From DYGX01 sp035325905 (GTDB taxonomy: Bacteria; Chloroflexota; Anaerolineae; Aggregatilineales; Aggregatilineaceae), in the NCBI GenBank assembly GCA_035325905.1, contig DAOKYY010000001.1, positions 62,001-126,000 of the forward strand: a DNA stretch of 64,000 nucleotides. Direction: 5' to 3'. The stretch's first letter is position 1; the number at the start of each line of letters is the position of its first letter. Positions 42,591 to 49,730 of the stretch are shown piece by piece. Below the pieces are notes generated by a model, which saw only the letters and a program-made list of their open reading frames with translations, did no database searches and was not told where the DNA came from. The translations under genes were made by a program, and so were the position numbers.

Positions 42591-44852
42591 ATGAAACGGT
42601 TTTCGGTGCTCGCCCTCGTCTTCAGCATGCTGCTGCTCTCAGCTCCATTCGTCAGCGCCGCTCCCCCCGCCCAGACAGCCGGAGGCGAGCCTGCGATTCT
42701 GTCGTTCACTACGCCGCTGACGAGCGTCGATCGGAGCGCGCTTGGGCAGCGTACCGCGCGCGTGCCGGTCTCGTGGGATACGGCGAACCGGCCGTTTATC
42801 GCCAACCTGATCTTTGACCAGGTGATGCCCGATGGCTCGGCAGTCAACGTCGAGCTGCCCCGCCCGCTGCCCTGGGTCGCCTCGACCGGGAACGGCATGG
42901 CGGCCCCTATTCTGCCGGAAGGACAGCCCACCGAGATCACCCTGCGGATGCGCATGGTGAATATGCTGACGCGCGAAGTCTACGCCGAGAAAACGATCAA
43001 ACTGCCGATCGGCACCGGCGGCGGGACCTCGCCGAACATCGGCGACCGCGCGACGATCACCAGCTTCACGACAACGTCCACCTTCCTGAATAAGGCCGAA
43101 CTGACCGCCGGCACGGCGCGCGCGCCCGTCGCCTGGTCGGTCGCGAACCGTCCCGTCACGGCTAATCTCTACTTCGAGCAGGTGATGCCCGATGGCAGCG
43201 CGATCAACGTCGAGCTTCCACGCGAGAACCCGTGGGTCGCTTCGTCCGGTCTGGGCGTGGCCGCGCCCAAGCTGCCCGCGCAGAACGCCACGTCGGTCCT
43301 GCTGCGCGTGCGCCTGATCGATCTGATGGACGGGCGCCTGTATGACCAGCGCACGCTGACTCTGCCGGTGATCGAGGGCACATCGCTGCCGCCGGCGATC
43401 ACGTCCTTTACCGCGGGTGCGACCAGCGTCGACGTGAACCAGCTTGCGGCGCGCACGGCGCGCATCCCGGTCAGCTGGACGGTCGAGAACCGGCCGGAGA
43501 ACACGAACCTCGTCTTCGAGCAGGTCTTTAGCGATGGCCGGACGGTCAACGTCGAGCTGCCGCGCTCGAATCCGTGGGTGCCATCCACCGGGAACGGCGT
43601 GGCCGCGCCGGTGCTTGAGATCGGCGCGACGAATGTCACGCTGCGGGTGCGCTTGATCAACCTCACGACGCGGGCTACCCTGCTCCAGCGCGAGCTGACG
43701 CTCCCCATCGCGGGAAATTCCAGTAGCGTGCCCAGCTACGTGGTCGATCCGGCCTGGTGCTACTCCGATCCGTTCCTGCCGTCGAACGGGCTGGCCGTGG
43801 GCAAGCCGGCGCACGTCACGCAGCTCGTCCCCGCCGAAGGTCTGCGGCTCTTCCCCAGCCCCTACGGGGGTGTGCCGCTGGGGCTGCTGCCGGCCAATGC
43901 GAACGTCAACGTGCTGGAGGGACCGTTCTGCTACCGCCTGAACATCACCACCAACATGCAGACGGCGTTCCGCCTGTGGCGTATTCGCGGCGCGGCGCAG
44001 CCGGGCGTTGAAGGCTGGGCGACCGAGTACGTCAGCAGCCCGACGGGCATTTCATCCTACCTGTCAGGCGTCACCGCGCCCGCGCCCACTGGCGAAGGCG
44101 ACGAGGGGGACGGCCAGGGGGGTGAGGAGGCCGGTGCGGCGCTCCGCATCGATTCGCTGACGGTCGCGCCCGATCCGGTGCAGGTCGACAACTATCTGAC
44201 CGTCACATGGGTCACGACCGGGGCCAGCTTCGTCGGCCTGAACCTGCTGGACGCGCCCGGCGGGCAGATCGTCCAACCGATCGTGCCGCCCGGCCAGATG
44301 CCATTGAGCGGGAACATGGCCTACGCCGTGCCCCCGGACGCGGCAGGCTCGGTGACGCTTCAGCTTGTCGCCTCCGATGCGGAAGGCAATGAAGTCACCC
44401 AGGAAGTTTCGGCGGAGATCGGCGGCTGCGAGTTTGACAGCACGCTCACCGACACCTGCCCGGCCAGCCAGACCATGGTTGAAGGCGCGATCCAGCCGTT
44501 TGAAGGCGGCTATATGCTGTGGCGCGGCGATACGGGCACGATCTACGTGCTGTTCGGCGACGACAACACCTGGGCCACATATCCCGACACCTGGACCGAG
44601 GGCGAAGCGGTCGACGCGGGCCAGCCGCCCGCCGGCCGGGTCGCCCCGATCCGGGGGTTCGGCAAGGTGTGGGTCAGCGAGGGGCTGAGCGAGCGGCTCG
44701 GCTGGGCGCTGGCTCAAGAGCAAGGCTACACGATGACCGTCGAGGAGTATCACGCGGACGGCAATATGCCGTCGCTGGGCCTGAGCTTCCCCGAAGGGGG
44801 TAGCTCGGTTCTGCTGGGCGAGACCTGGAGCATCGTCACAGCCGGGTCTTAG
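42591..44852 (+). CDS. Secreted protein with three tandem Ig-like repeats
   Basis: A 753-residue exported protein starting at ATG 42591 with GGAGG seven bases upstream. The signal peptide is residues 1-23 (ending VSAAPP). Three repeats of about 105 residues (nucleotides 42693-43012, 43056-43372 and 43398-43711) share SFT...TAR-PV-W...NRP...NL-FEQV-DG-NVELPR--PWV-S-G-GVAAP and LR-RL. A bacterial SH3-like segment (about 400-470), a Gly/Glu linker, an Ig-like domain (about 500-600) and a C-terminal region with YMLWRGDTGTIYVLFGDD follow. Cysteine pairs in the second half may form disulphides. No enzyme motif is seen; a surface or matrix-binding role is likely but unproven. Confidence 0.75.
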   Translation: MKRFSVLALVFSMLLLSAPFVSAAPPAQTAGGEPAILSFTTPLTSVDRSALGQRTARVPVSWDTANRPFIANLIFDQVMPDGSAVNVELPRPLPWVASTGNGMAAPILPEGQPTEITLRMRMVNMLTREVYAEKTIKLPIGTGGGTSPNIGDRATITSFTTTSTFLNKAELTAGTARAPVAWSVANRPVTANLYFEQVMPDGSAINVELPRENPWVASSGLGVAAPKLPAQNATSVLLRVRLIDLMDGRLYDQRTLTLPVIEGTSLPPAITSFTAGATSVDVNQLAARTARIPVSWTVENRPENTNLVFEQVFSDGRTVNVELPRSNPWVPSTGNGVAAPVLEIGATNVTLRVRLINLTTRATLLQRELTLPIAGNSSSVPSYVVDPAWCYSDPFLPSNGLAVGKPAHVTQLVPAEGLRLFPSPYGGVPLGLLPANANVNVLEGPFCYRLNITTNMQTAFRLWRIRGAAQPGVEGWATEYVSSPTGISSYLSGVTAPAPTGEGDEGDGQGGEEAGAALRIDSLTVAPDPVQVDNYLTVTWVTTGASFVGLNLLDAPGGQIVQPIVPPGQMPLSGNMAYAVPPDAAGSVTLQLVASDAEGNEVTQEVSAEIGGCEFDSTLTDTCPASQTMVEGAIQPFEGGYMLWRGDTGTIYVLFGDDNTWATYPDTWTEGEAVDAGQPPAGRVAPIRGFGKVWVSEGLSERLGWALAQEQGYTMTVEEYHADGNMPSLGLSFPEGGSSVLLGETWSIVTAGS

Positions 44853-44870
44853 CCGTTTACCCGCGCTGCG

Positions 44871-44902
44871 AACGGCCCTCGGAAATCCGGGGGCCGTTTT
44901 GT
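44871..44902 (+). terminator. Terminator of the tandem-repeat secreted protein
   Basis: AACGGCCC (44871-44878) pairs with GGGCCGTT (44891-44898), with inner CGG/CCG pairs, and is followed by a TTTTGTT tract. It lies 19 bases after the stop codon. Confidence 0.85.
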
Positions 44903-44930
44903 TCATGCACGCTGCCCTTCGCGCCGGCAT

Positions 44931-45962
44931 CTAGCTAGCTGCCAGCGCGTCGCGCAACGCGAGCATATTCTCCGCCGGGGTGCCGCGCGGCACCTCGCAG
45001 CCGGGCATCGCCAGCCAGTTTGCGCCGCCCGCCGCCCGGCACGCATCGACCGAGCGCCGCACGTCACCGGGTGCGCCTTCGTACAGCACGGCGACCGGGT
45101 CGAAATTGCCACAAAGCGCGATCGAGGGATCGAGAGCATCAATCGTGGCGCGGGCGGCGGCCAGGTCTACCTGCCAGTCGAGATCGACGATCTGCGCGCC
45201 GCTCTGCGCCATGTCTTTGACGATCTTGGTCGTGTTGCCGCAAATGTGCAGCCGGGGGATCGCCCCAGCGCGGCGCACCGCCTCGAAAATACGCTGCTCA
45301 TACGGTAGCGCGAAGCGCCGGTACGCGGCGGGGCCGACCTGCGAGGCGATCGCATCGCCCAGGCCGATGATCGTCGCGCCGGCTTCGACCTGCGCAACCG
45401 CGAAGTTGATCGCGACCTCGACGGCTTTCTCTAGCAGCGTCTCGACCCACTCCGGCCGGTCGTAGAGGTCGTACATCAGGGCTGAGACGCCACGCAGATC
45501 GGCCGCTTCGGCCAGCGCACCCTCGACCCACCCCTGCACCGGGATCCGCCCCCCGACCCGCTCGTGAAAGAGGCGAATGGCGTCGACCCGGTCGCGCATC
45601 CGGCTGCCGGGCGCCAGCGGGTCAGGCGTCGGCAGCGCGGCGACATCCGACAGGTCCTGGATCAGCGGCGTGTGGCAGACCGGCAGGTTGTTGTCAGGAA
45701 ACACGATCCGCGCGCCGAAGTCCGCCGCTTCGCGATAGGGGTCGCTGATGGCGTCCACCAGGTCCAGCCCAAACCGCTCGACCGTCACGAAGTTCGCCTC
45801 GCACAGCACACGGTAATCCTGGTAATAGTCTGCCAGCCGCGCGCCGATCTGGTCCGCCGCGAACTGCATAACAAGCGTCATGTTGGGGATGCGGTCAACC
45901 GGCTGCCCGGCCAGGCGAGCGGCCAGCCGCCCGGTCGATGTCATAGAAGATGGGGTGCTCAT
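44931..45962 (-). CDS. URO-D superfamily protein (uroporphyrinogen decarboxylase / methyltransferase-like)
   Basis: A 343-residue TIM-barrel protein of the URO-D/MtaA superfamily. Recognisable segments include RIPNMTLVMQFAADQIG, VQGWVEGALAEAADLRG, the IGLGDAIASQVGPAAYRRFALPYEQRIF helix, LHICGNTTKIVKDMAQSGAQIVDLDWQVDL and LCGNFDPVAVLYEG. The His-Cys of LHICG fits the zinc- or corrinoid-methyltransferase branch better than haem-pathway HemE. The ATG at 45962 overlaps the kinase stop by four bases (ATGA), and GAGGAC lies upstream. It is the third gene of an aldolase-kinase-URO-D operon. Its reaction is unknown. Confidence 0.8.
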   Translation of the reverse strand: MSTPSSMTSTGRLAARLAGQPVDRIPNMTLVMQFAADQIGARLADYYQDYRVLCEANFVTVERFGLDLVDAISDPYREAADFGARIVFPDNNLPVCHTPLIQDLSDVAALPTPDPLAPGSRMRDRVDAIRLFHERVGGRIPVQGWVEGALAEAADLRGVSALMYDLYDRPEWVETLLEKAVEVAINFAVAQVEAGATIIGLGDAIASQVGPAAYRRFALPYEQRIFEAVRRAGAIPRLHICGNTTKIVKDMAQSGAQIVDLDWQVDLAAARATIDALDPSIALCGNFDPVAVLYEGAPGDVRRSVDACRAAGGANWLAMPGCEVPRGTPAENMLALRDALAAS

Positions 45963-47098
45963 GTCGTGTGTCCTCGGTCCTGCGGGCCGCGCCAGATCGC
46001 GCGCGGCTCGTCCCACTGCCAGCCGGGCGCGTCAATTGTCAGCGGGCCGCGCGCCCAGCCCGCCGCGATCCGCGCCTGCGTTGCATCCCAGTCGCGCACG
46101 CCGCTGAGCGCGTCCGCCGCCTCGACGTTGCACGCGCCGACGGCGACGGCGCTGGTCAGCGCCGCTTCGAGCGTCTGCCCGCGCAGAAAGCCCGCCAGGA
46201 AACCGGCGATCGTGGTGTCGCCCGCGCCGGTCGTCCCCACCAGCGGCTCTGCCCGGAAGACCGGCGCCCACAGCTCGCGCGCCTGCCAGCTCGCATCTGG
46301 CGCAAAGGGCAAATCGCGCGCCGTGCGCACGTACAGGCCGCGCTCGCCGAGCTTCAGCACGACGACGCCCGCGCCCATCGCCAGCGCGTCGCTCGCCAGC
46401 GCCGGGATCGCCGCGTCGTCGAGCGTGTCTGCGTCCACGCCGGGGCGCAACATAAACGCCAGCTCGTCCAGGCTGGGCAGAAACAGGTCCACATGCGGGA
46501 GGGTTCGTGCCAGGATGCTCGGCCAGTCTTCCTGGCCGCTGGGACCATGCGGGTCCGGCAGGGCAAGGTCCAGCGAAGTCACGACGCCCGCCGACTTCGC
46601 CTGCCGGTACATTTGCTCAAGCTGCGCGCCGCCCTGCTCGTACATCGTCCGCATGAACGGCGGGTAGCCGAAATGAAAGAGCCGCGCCGCGCGCAGGCGC
46701 TCATAGGGCACATCGGCGGCGGAAAAGCTGTGGTTGGCTCCGGCGCAGTGCATGAAGAAGCGATCCGTGCCGGGCGGGCTGATCACGATGGTATACGAGC
46801 TAGCCTCGCCCGGCGCGACGATCATATCTTCGACCAGCGCCGGGTCATCCTCGCGGATCAGGCTCAGGATAATCCGCCCAAAGGGATCATCCCCCACCTT
46901 GCCCATCAGCCGCGTCGCGACGCCAAGCCGGTGCAACGCGCGGCCGGTGTTGGCGACCACCCCGCCCGTCGCGAGCGCCACCGGGCCGATCTCCGCAACC
47001 TTGCCCGGCGCGACCAGCTCTGCCAGGTCGCCCGGCGGAAGCTGCGGGATGATGTCCAGGCACAGATGCCCGGCGACGACCGCGTCAACGCGCGTCAT
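45959..47098 (-). CDS. PfkB-family carbohydrate kinase
   Basis: A 379-residue ribokinase-fold kinase. The N-terminal segment VVAGHLCLDIIPQL is followed by the substrate-binding GGVVANTGRALHRLGVATRLMGKVGDDPFG (PfkB signature 1) and the C-terminal TTGAGDTTIAGFLAGFLRG containing the catalytic Asp and anion hole (signature 2). It phosphorylates a sugar or sugar-like alcohol; the substrate cannot be read from sequence. It starts six bases after the aldolase stop and overlaps the URO-D gene by four bases. The kinase-aldolase pairing suggests phosphorylation followed by cleavage of a ketose phosphate. Confidence 0.9.
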   Translation of the reverse strand: MTRVDAVVAGHLCLDIIPQLPPGDLAELVAPGKVAEIGPVALATGGVVANTGRALHRLGVATRLMGKVGDDPFGRIILSLIREDDPALVEDMIVAPGEASSYTIVISPPGTDRFFMHCAGANHSFSAADVPYERLRAARLFHFGYPPFMRTMYEQGGAQLEQMYRQAKSAGVVTSLDLALPDPHGPSGQEDWPSILARTLPHVDLFLPSLDELAFMLRPGVDADTLDDAAIPALASDALAMGAGVVVLKLGERGLYVRTARDLPFAPDASWQARELWAPVFRAEPLVGTTGAGDTTIAGFLAGFLRGQTLEAALTSAVAVGACNVEAADALSGVRDWDATQARIAAGWARGPLTIDAPGWQWDEPRAIWRGPQDRGHTT

Positions 47099-47104
47099 CG
47101 CCCG

Positions 47105-47983
47105 TTACCCTAACGCCTCAAGCGCGCGCTCAACGCTCCAATCGTCGTGGATGATGCCGCGCAGCACGCCCATCATCCGGGCAGGATCGGGCGCCTGGAA
47201 CACATTGCGTCCAATGAACATACCGCGCGCACCGGCGTCGAGCGCGTCGCGCACCATCGCCAGCGCCTCGCGGACCGACCCGGTTTTCGGGCCGCCCGCG
47301 ATCAGGATCGGGCGGAAAGAGGCGGCGGTCACGGTGCGAAACGTCTCAGCGCTGCCGCTATAGTCCGTCTTCAGCACATCCGCGCCCAGCTCGCACGCGA
47401 TCCGCGCGCCCATGGCGATGTACTCTGGGCGGTAGATGTCGCGATCGGCCCGCGTCCCGCGCGCCATCGGCTCGATGATGCAGCCAATCCCCAGCGCCTC
47501 GCACGCTTCGGCCATGCGCGCTACGTCCTCGGCCTGGCGCGCCTCGGCGTCGGGGTCGCCGTAGCCAAAGAACAGGTACGTCAGCACCGCGTCCGCACCC
47601 AGGCGGGCCGCCCCCTCGACTGAGACGATCATACGCCCGCGCCCTTCGTCTGAGCCGAGCAGGTCGGGGCTGCGCCAGCGGTTGGTCCAGTCCACGCGCA
47701 GGATCAGGCCCGGCGCGCCCCGACCGGTGAACACGCTGGCGAAGCGCCGCGCCGTCCCAGGGCCGACCAGGAAGGCATCTGCGCCCGCCTCGGCGAGCTG
47801 CTCAAGCATCGCGCCGGGCTGGTCCACCCCTGGGATCACGCCGAGGTGCAGCCCGTGATCAAAGGCGACGACCGCCGCGCGACGGTCGCGCGGGTTCAGC
47901 ACACGCCCCAGGCGAATGACCTTCCCGGTGTTAGGGAAGGAAAAACCCGCATCCGATCCTGTGTTCGACGCCGTGTCCGGCAT
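47105..47983 (-). CDS. Class I aldolase of the DeoC/LsrF/FbaB group
   Basis: A 292-residue TIM-barrel Schiff-base aldolase. Key segments are VVAFDHGLHLGV, the barrel strand IIEPMARGT, the putative Schiff-base lysine in GADVLKTDYSGSAETF, the phosphate-binding RPILIAGGPKTGS and the closing GARGMFIGRNVFQAPDP. These fit LsrF and archaeal-type fructose-bisphosphate aldolase. It is the first gene of the operon, with GAGGAGG upstream and a promoter at 48028-48057. Together with the PfkB kinase it probably cleaves a phosphorylated ketose of unknown identity. Confidence 0.88.
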   Translation of the reverse strand: MPDTASNTGSDAGFSFPNTGKVIRLGRVLNPRDRRAAVVAFDHGLHLGVIPGVDQPGAMLEQLAEAGADAFLVGPGTARRFASVFTGRGAPGLILRVDWTNRWRSPDLLGSDEGRGRMIVSVEGAARLGADAVLTYLFFGYGDPDAEARQAEDVARMAEACEALGIGCIIEPMARGTRADRDIYRPEYIAMGARIACELGADVLKTDYSGSAETFRTVTAASFRPILIAGGPKTGSVREALAMVRDALDAGARGMFIGRNVFQAPDPARMMGVLRGIIHDDWSVERALEALG

Positions 47984-48027
47984 AGTACCCTCCTCACGCG
48001 CTGCGCCATGTGGATGAACCGTGCTCG

Positions 48028-48057
48028 ATTATAGCCCGGCGCTGTCCGGCGAGTGAA
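48028..48057 (-). promoter_or_regulatory. Promoter of the aldolase-kinase-URO-D operon
   Basis: On the minus strand TTCACT (48057-48052), an 18-base spacer and a perfect TATAAT (48033-48028). The leader would be about 40 bases. The remaining 47984-48218 gap shows no gene. Confidence 0.6.
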
Positions 48058-48218
48058 CGGGCATTCAGCATGTTTGCGCGGTGCAAGTGGGCACTCGACG
48101 CCTGCGAGCCAGCAGCGCCGGACGAGCCGCGTGCCAGAACAAAAGTGTGGTATTCTTGACGGCAGCACGACCGGGCCGGAGGATAAACCAACCGCACGCC
48201 ACGAGGATGACGCCGCGC

Positions 48219-49730
48219 ATGGATAAGCCACGCTTCGACTTCAGCTTTGAGCCGGACGAACCCGACGCCCCAGACAATTCCACCGAGCAGGGCCTGAGCG
48301 CTGCCCCCGCGCGCCTGATTCACCCGTTCGGCGCGATACGTCTTGACCAGCACACGATCACCGTCCAACCCGCGCCGGACGCGCCGGTTCACATGACCAC
48401 CAGCGCCGACGACGCGCTGCGCTACGCGCTGGGCCGCCGCGAGAACTGCGTCATCACCGGCCACCTGTTCGCGGGCAACACGTTCAGCGTTTTCCCCTGG
48501 CGCTCGCCTGCCGCCATCGGCACGCCGCCGGTGCTGCAATTCGAGGCGGCGCGTGAAATCTGCCTGCTGGTAATCGGCGGGGAAACGGTCTTTATGCCGT
48601 CGCACCCCTATGAACTCGCGCCACGCTGGGTGCAGCTACCGCGCGCGCGTGAGTATTACGCGCTCGCCGAGGAAGACCGCGACGGCCAGCGACGCGAGTG
48701 GATCGCGCGCCTGCTGCCGGCAGCGCCGCACCTGTCGAGCCTGGGCGCGCCGCTCACCGAGAGTTGGCTCCAGAGCCTATCCATGCCAGCCCTGCGCCTG
48801 CTGATGGCCTACCATGCGGCCTCGGTGTTTTCTGTGTGGCGCGTGGACCAGCCGGACCGCCAGTTTCGCGGCGCGGCGGTTGGCTCGCACGACGCGGTCA
48901 CGCTGCCTTTGCCCCGCTACCCCGTCGTCGAGCCGGACTGCTACCTGCCCGTGATCGCCGGACGCGAGGGCCGGATCGAGGCAGTCAACGCCTACGACCT
49001 GGAAGCGGGCGTCAGCCTGGGGCCGATCCAGTTCAATGCGCATGGCGGGGCGCTACTCCACTTTCTGTGGATGCTCTGGAAGCGCGATCCTGATCTGTTC
49101 GAGCAAGAATTTACCCGGCCACTCGGCTGGACAATGCGCGCGGACGGCACGCATCCTGACCTGGTCCTGGCCGAGGGCCTGCCGGGCGAGGTCGTGCTGC
49201 ATGGCCGCGACGAAGATACGCGGCGCAACGCCGGGTATTTCCAGTCGGGCGCGCCGGGGCAGACCGGCTTCGCGGACATCGACGCGGCTTTCCGCGAGTC
49301 ATTGACTGTGCGCTTTCGCAACGTCGTCGCCTGGCCGCACGTGCAGGAGCTGGTCTTGAACACTTGCGCCTGGTGGCTGGCGCCCGGCCTGGACACCGTA
49401 CACGACCCGCGCTACGGCATCCCCCGGCTGGACCCGCTGGCGCCCGATCGAGATACGTTTGTGTTAAAGGCGCTGCTGCTGTCGGCGCATGTGCGCTACG
49501 CGGCGTGCCTGTGGCCGTTCCTCGAAGTCTTGCGCCGGTGGGATACGCCCCAGGCCAAGCGCCGCAACTGGCACACCGCGCTGGAGACCGCCGGTCCCTG
49601 GGGCAACTGCACGCCGACCCGGCGCGGACGGCTGCGCGCCCGGCTCGATCAACAGGTGGCCGAGGCAGAAGCCACCTTCGACCTGATCGAGCGGATCGCG
49701 GCGCAAGCGTCCAGCGAGGGCAGATTGTGA
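48219..49730 (+). CDS. Unrecognised 503-residue protein of the carbohydrate locus
   Basis: The ATG at 48219 was chosen because GAGGA lies 11 bases upstream; an ATG four codons earlier is too close to it. No signal peptide or membrane helix is visible. The first 220 residues look like a beta-rich module (HTITVQPAPDAPVHMTTSADDALRYAL, VITGHLFAGNTFSVFPWRSP). The second half contains EAVNAYDLEAGVSLGPIQFNAHGGALLHFLWMLW, which faintly recalls YD-x-G-S-x-GPxQ segments of lysozyme-like proteins, but this is too weak for a call. The stop codon overlaps the start of the next gene (GTGA), so the two products are translationally coupled and may act together. Confidence 0.75.
   Translation: MDKPRFDFSFEPDEPDAPDNSTEQGLSAAPARLIHPFGAIRLDQHTITVQPAPDAPVHMTTSADDALRYALGRRENCVITGHLFAGNTFSVFPWRSPAAIGTPPVLQFEAAREICLLVIGGETVFMPSHPYELAPRWVQLPRAREYYALAEEDRDGQRREWIARLLPAAPHLSSLGAPLTESWLQSLSMPALRLLMAYHAASVFSVWRVDQPDRQFRGAAVGSHDAVTLPLPRYPVVEPDCYLPVIAGREGRIEAVNAYDLEAGVSLGPIQFNAHGGALLHFLWMLWKRDPDLFEQEFTRPLGWTMRADGTHPDLVLAEGLPGEVVLHGRDEDTRRNAGYFQSGAPGQTGFADIDAAFRESLTVRFRNVVAWPHVQELVLNTCAWWLAPGLDTVHDPRYGIPRLDPLAPDRDTFVLKALLLSAHVRYAACLWPFLEVLRRWDTPQAKRRNWHTALETAGPWGNCTPTRRGRLRARLDQQVAEAEATFDLIERIAAQASSEGRL

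Noticed and set aside
44931..45962. HemE, the haem-pathway uroporphyrinogen decarboxylase.
   Set aside because: The characteristic HemE N-terminal PxWxMRQAGRY motif is absent and the operon partners are a sugar kinase and an aldolase.
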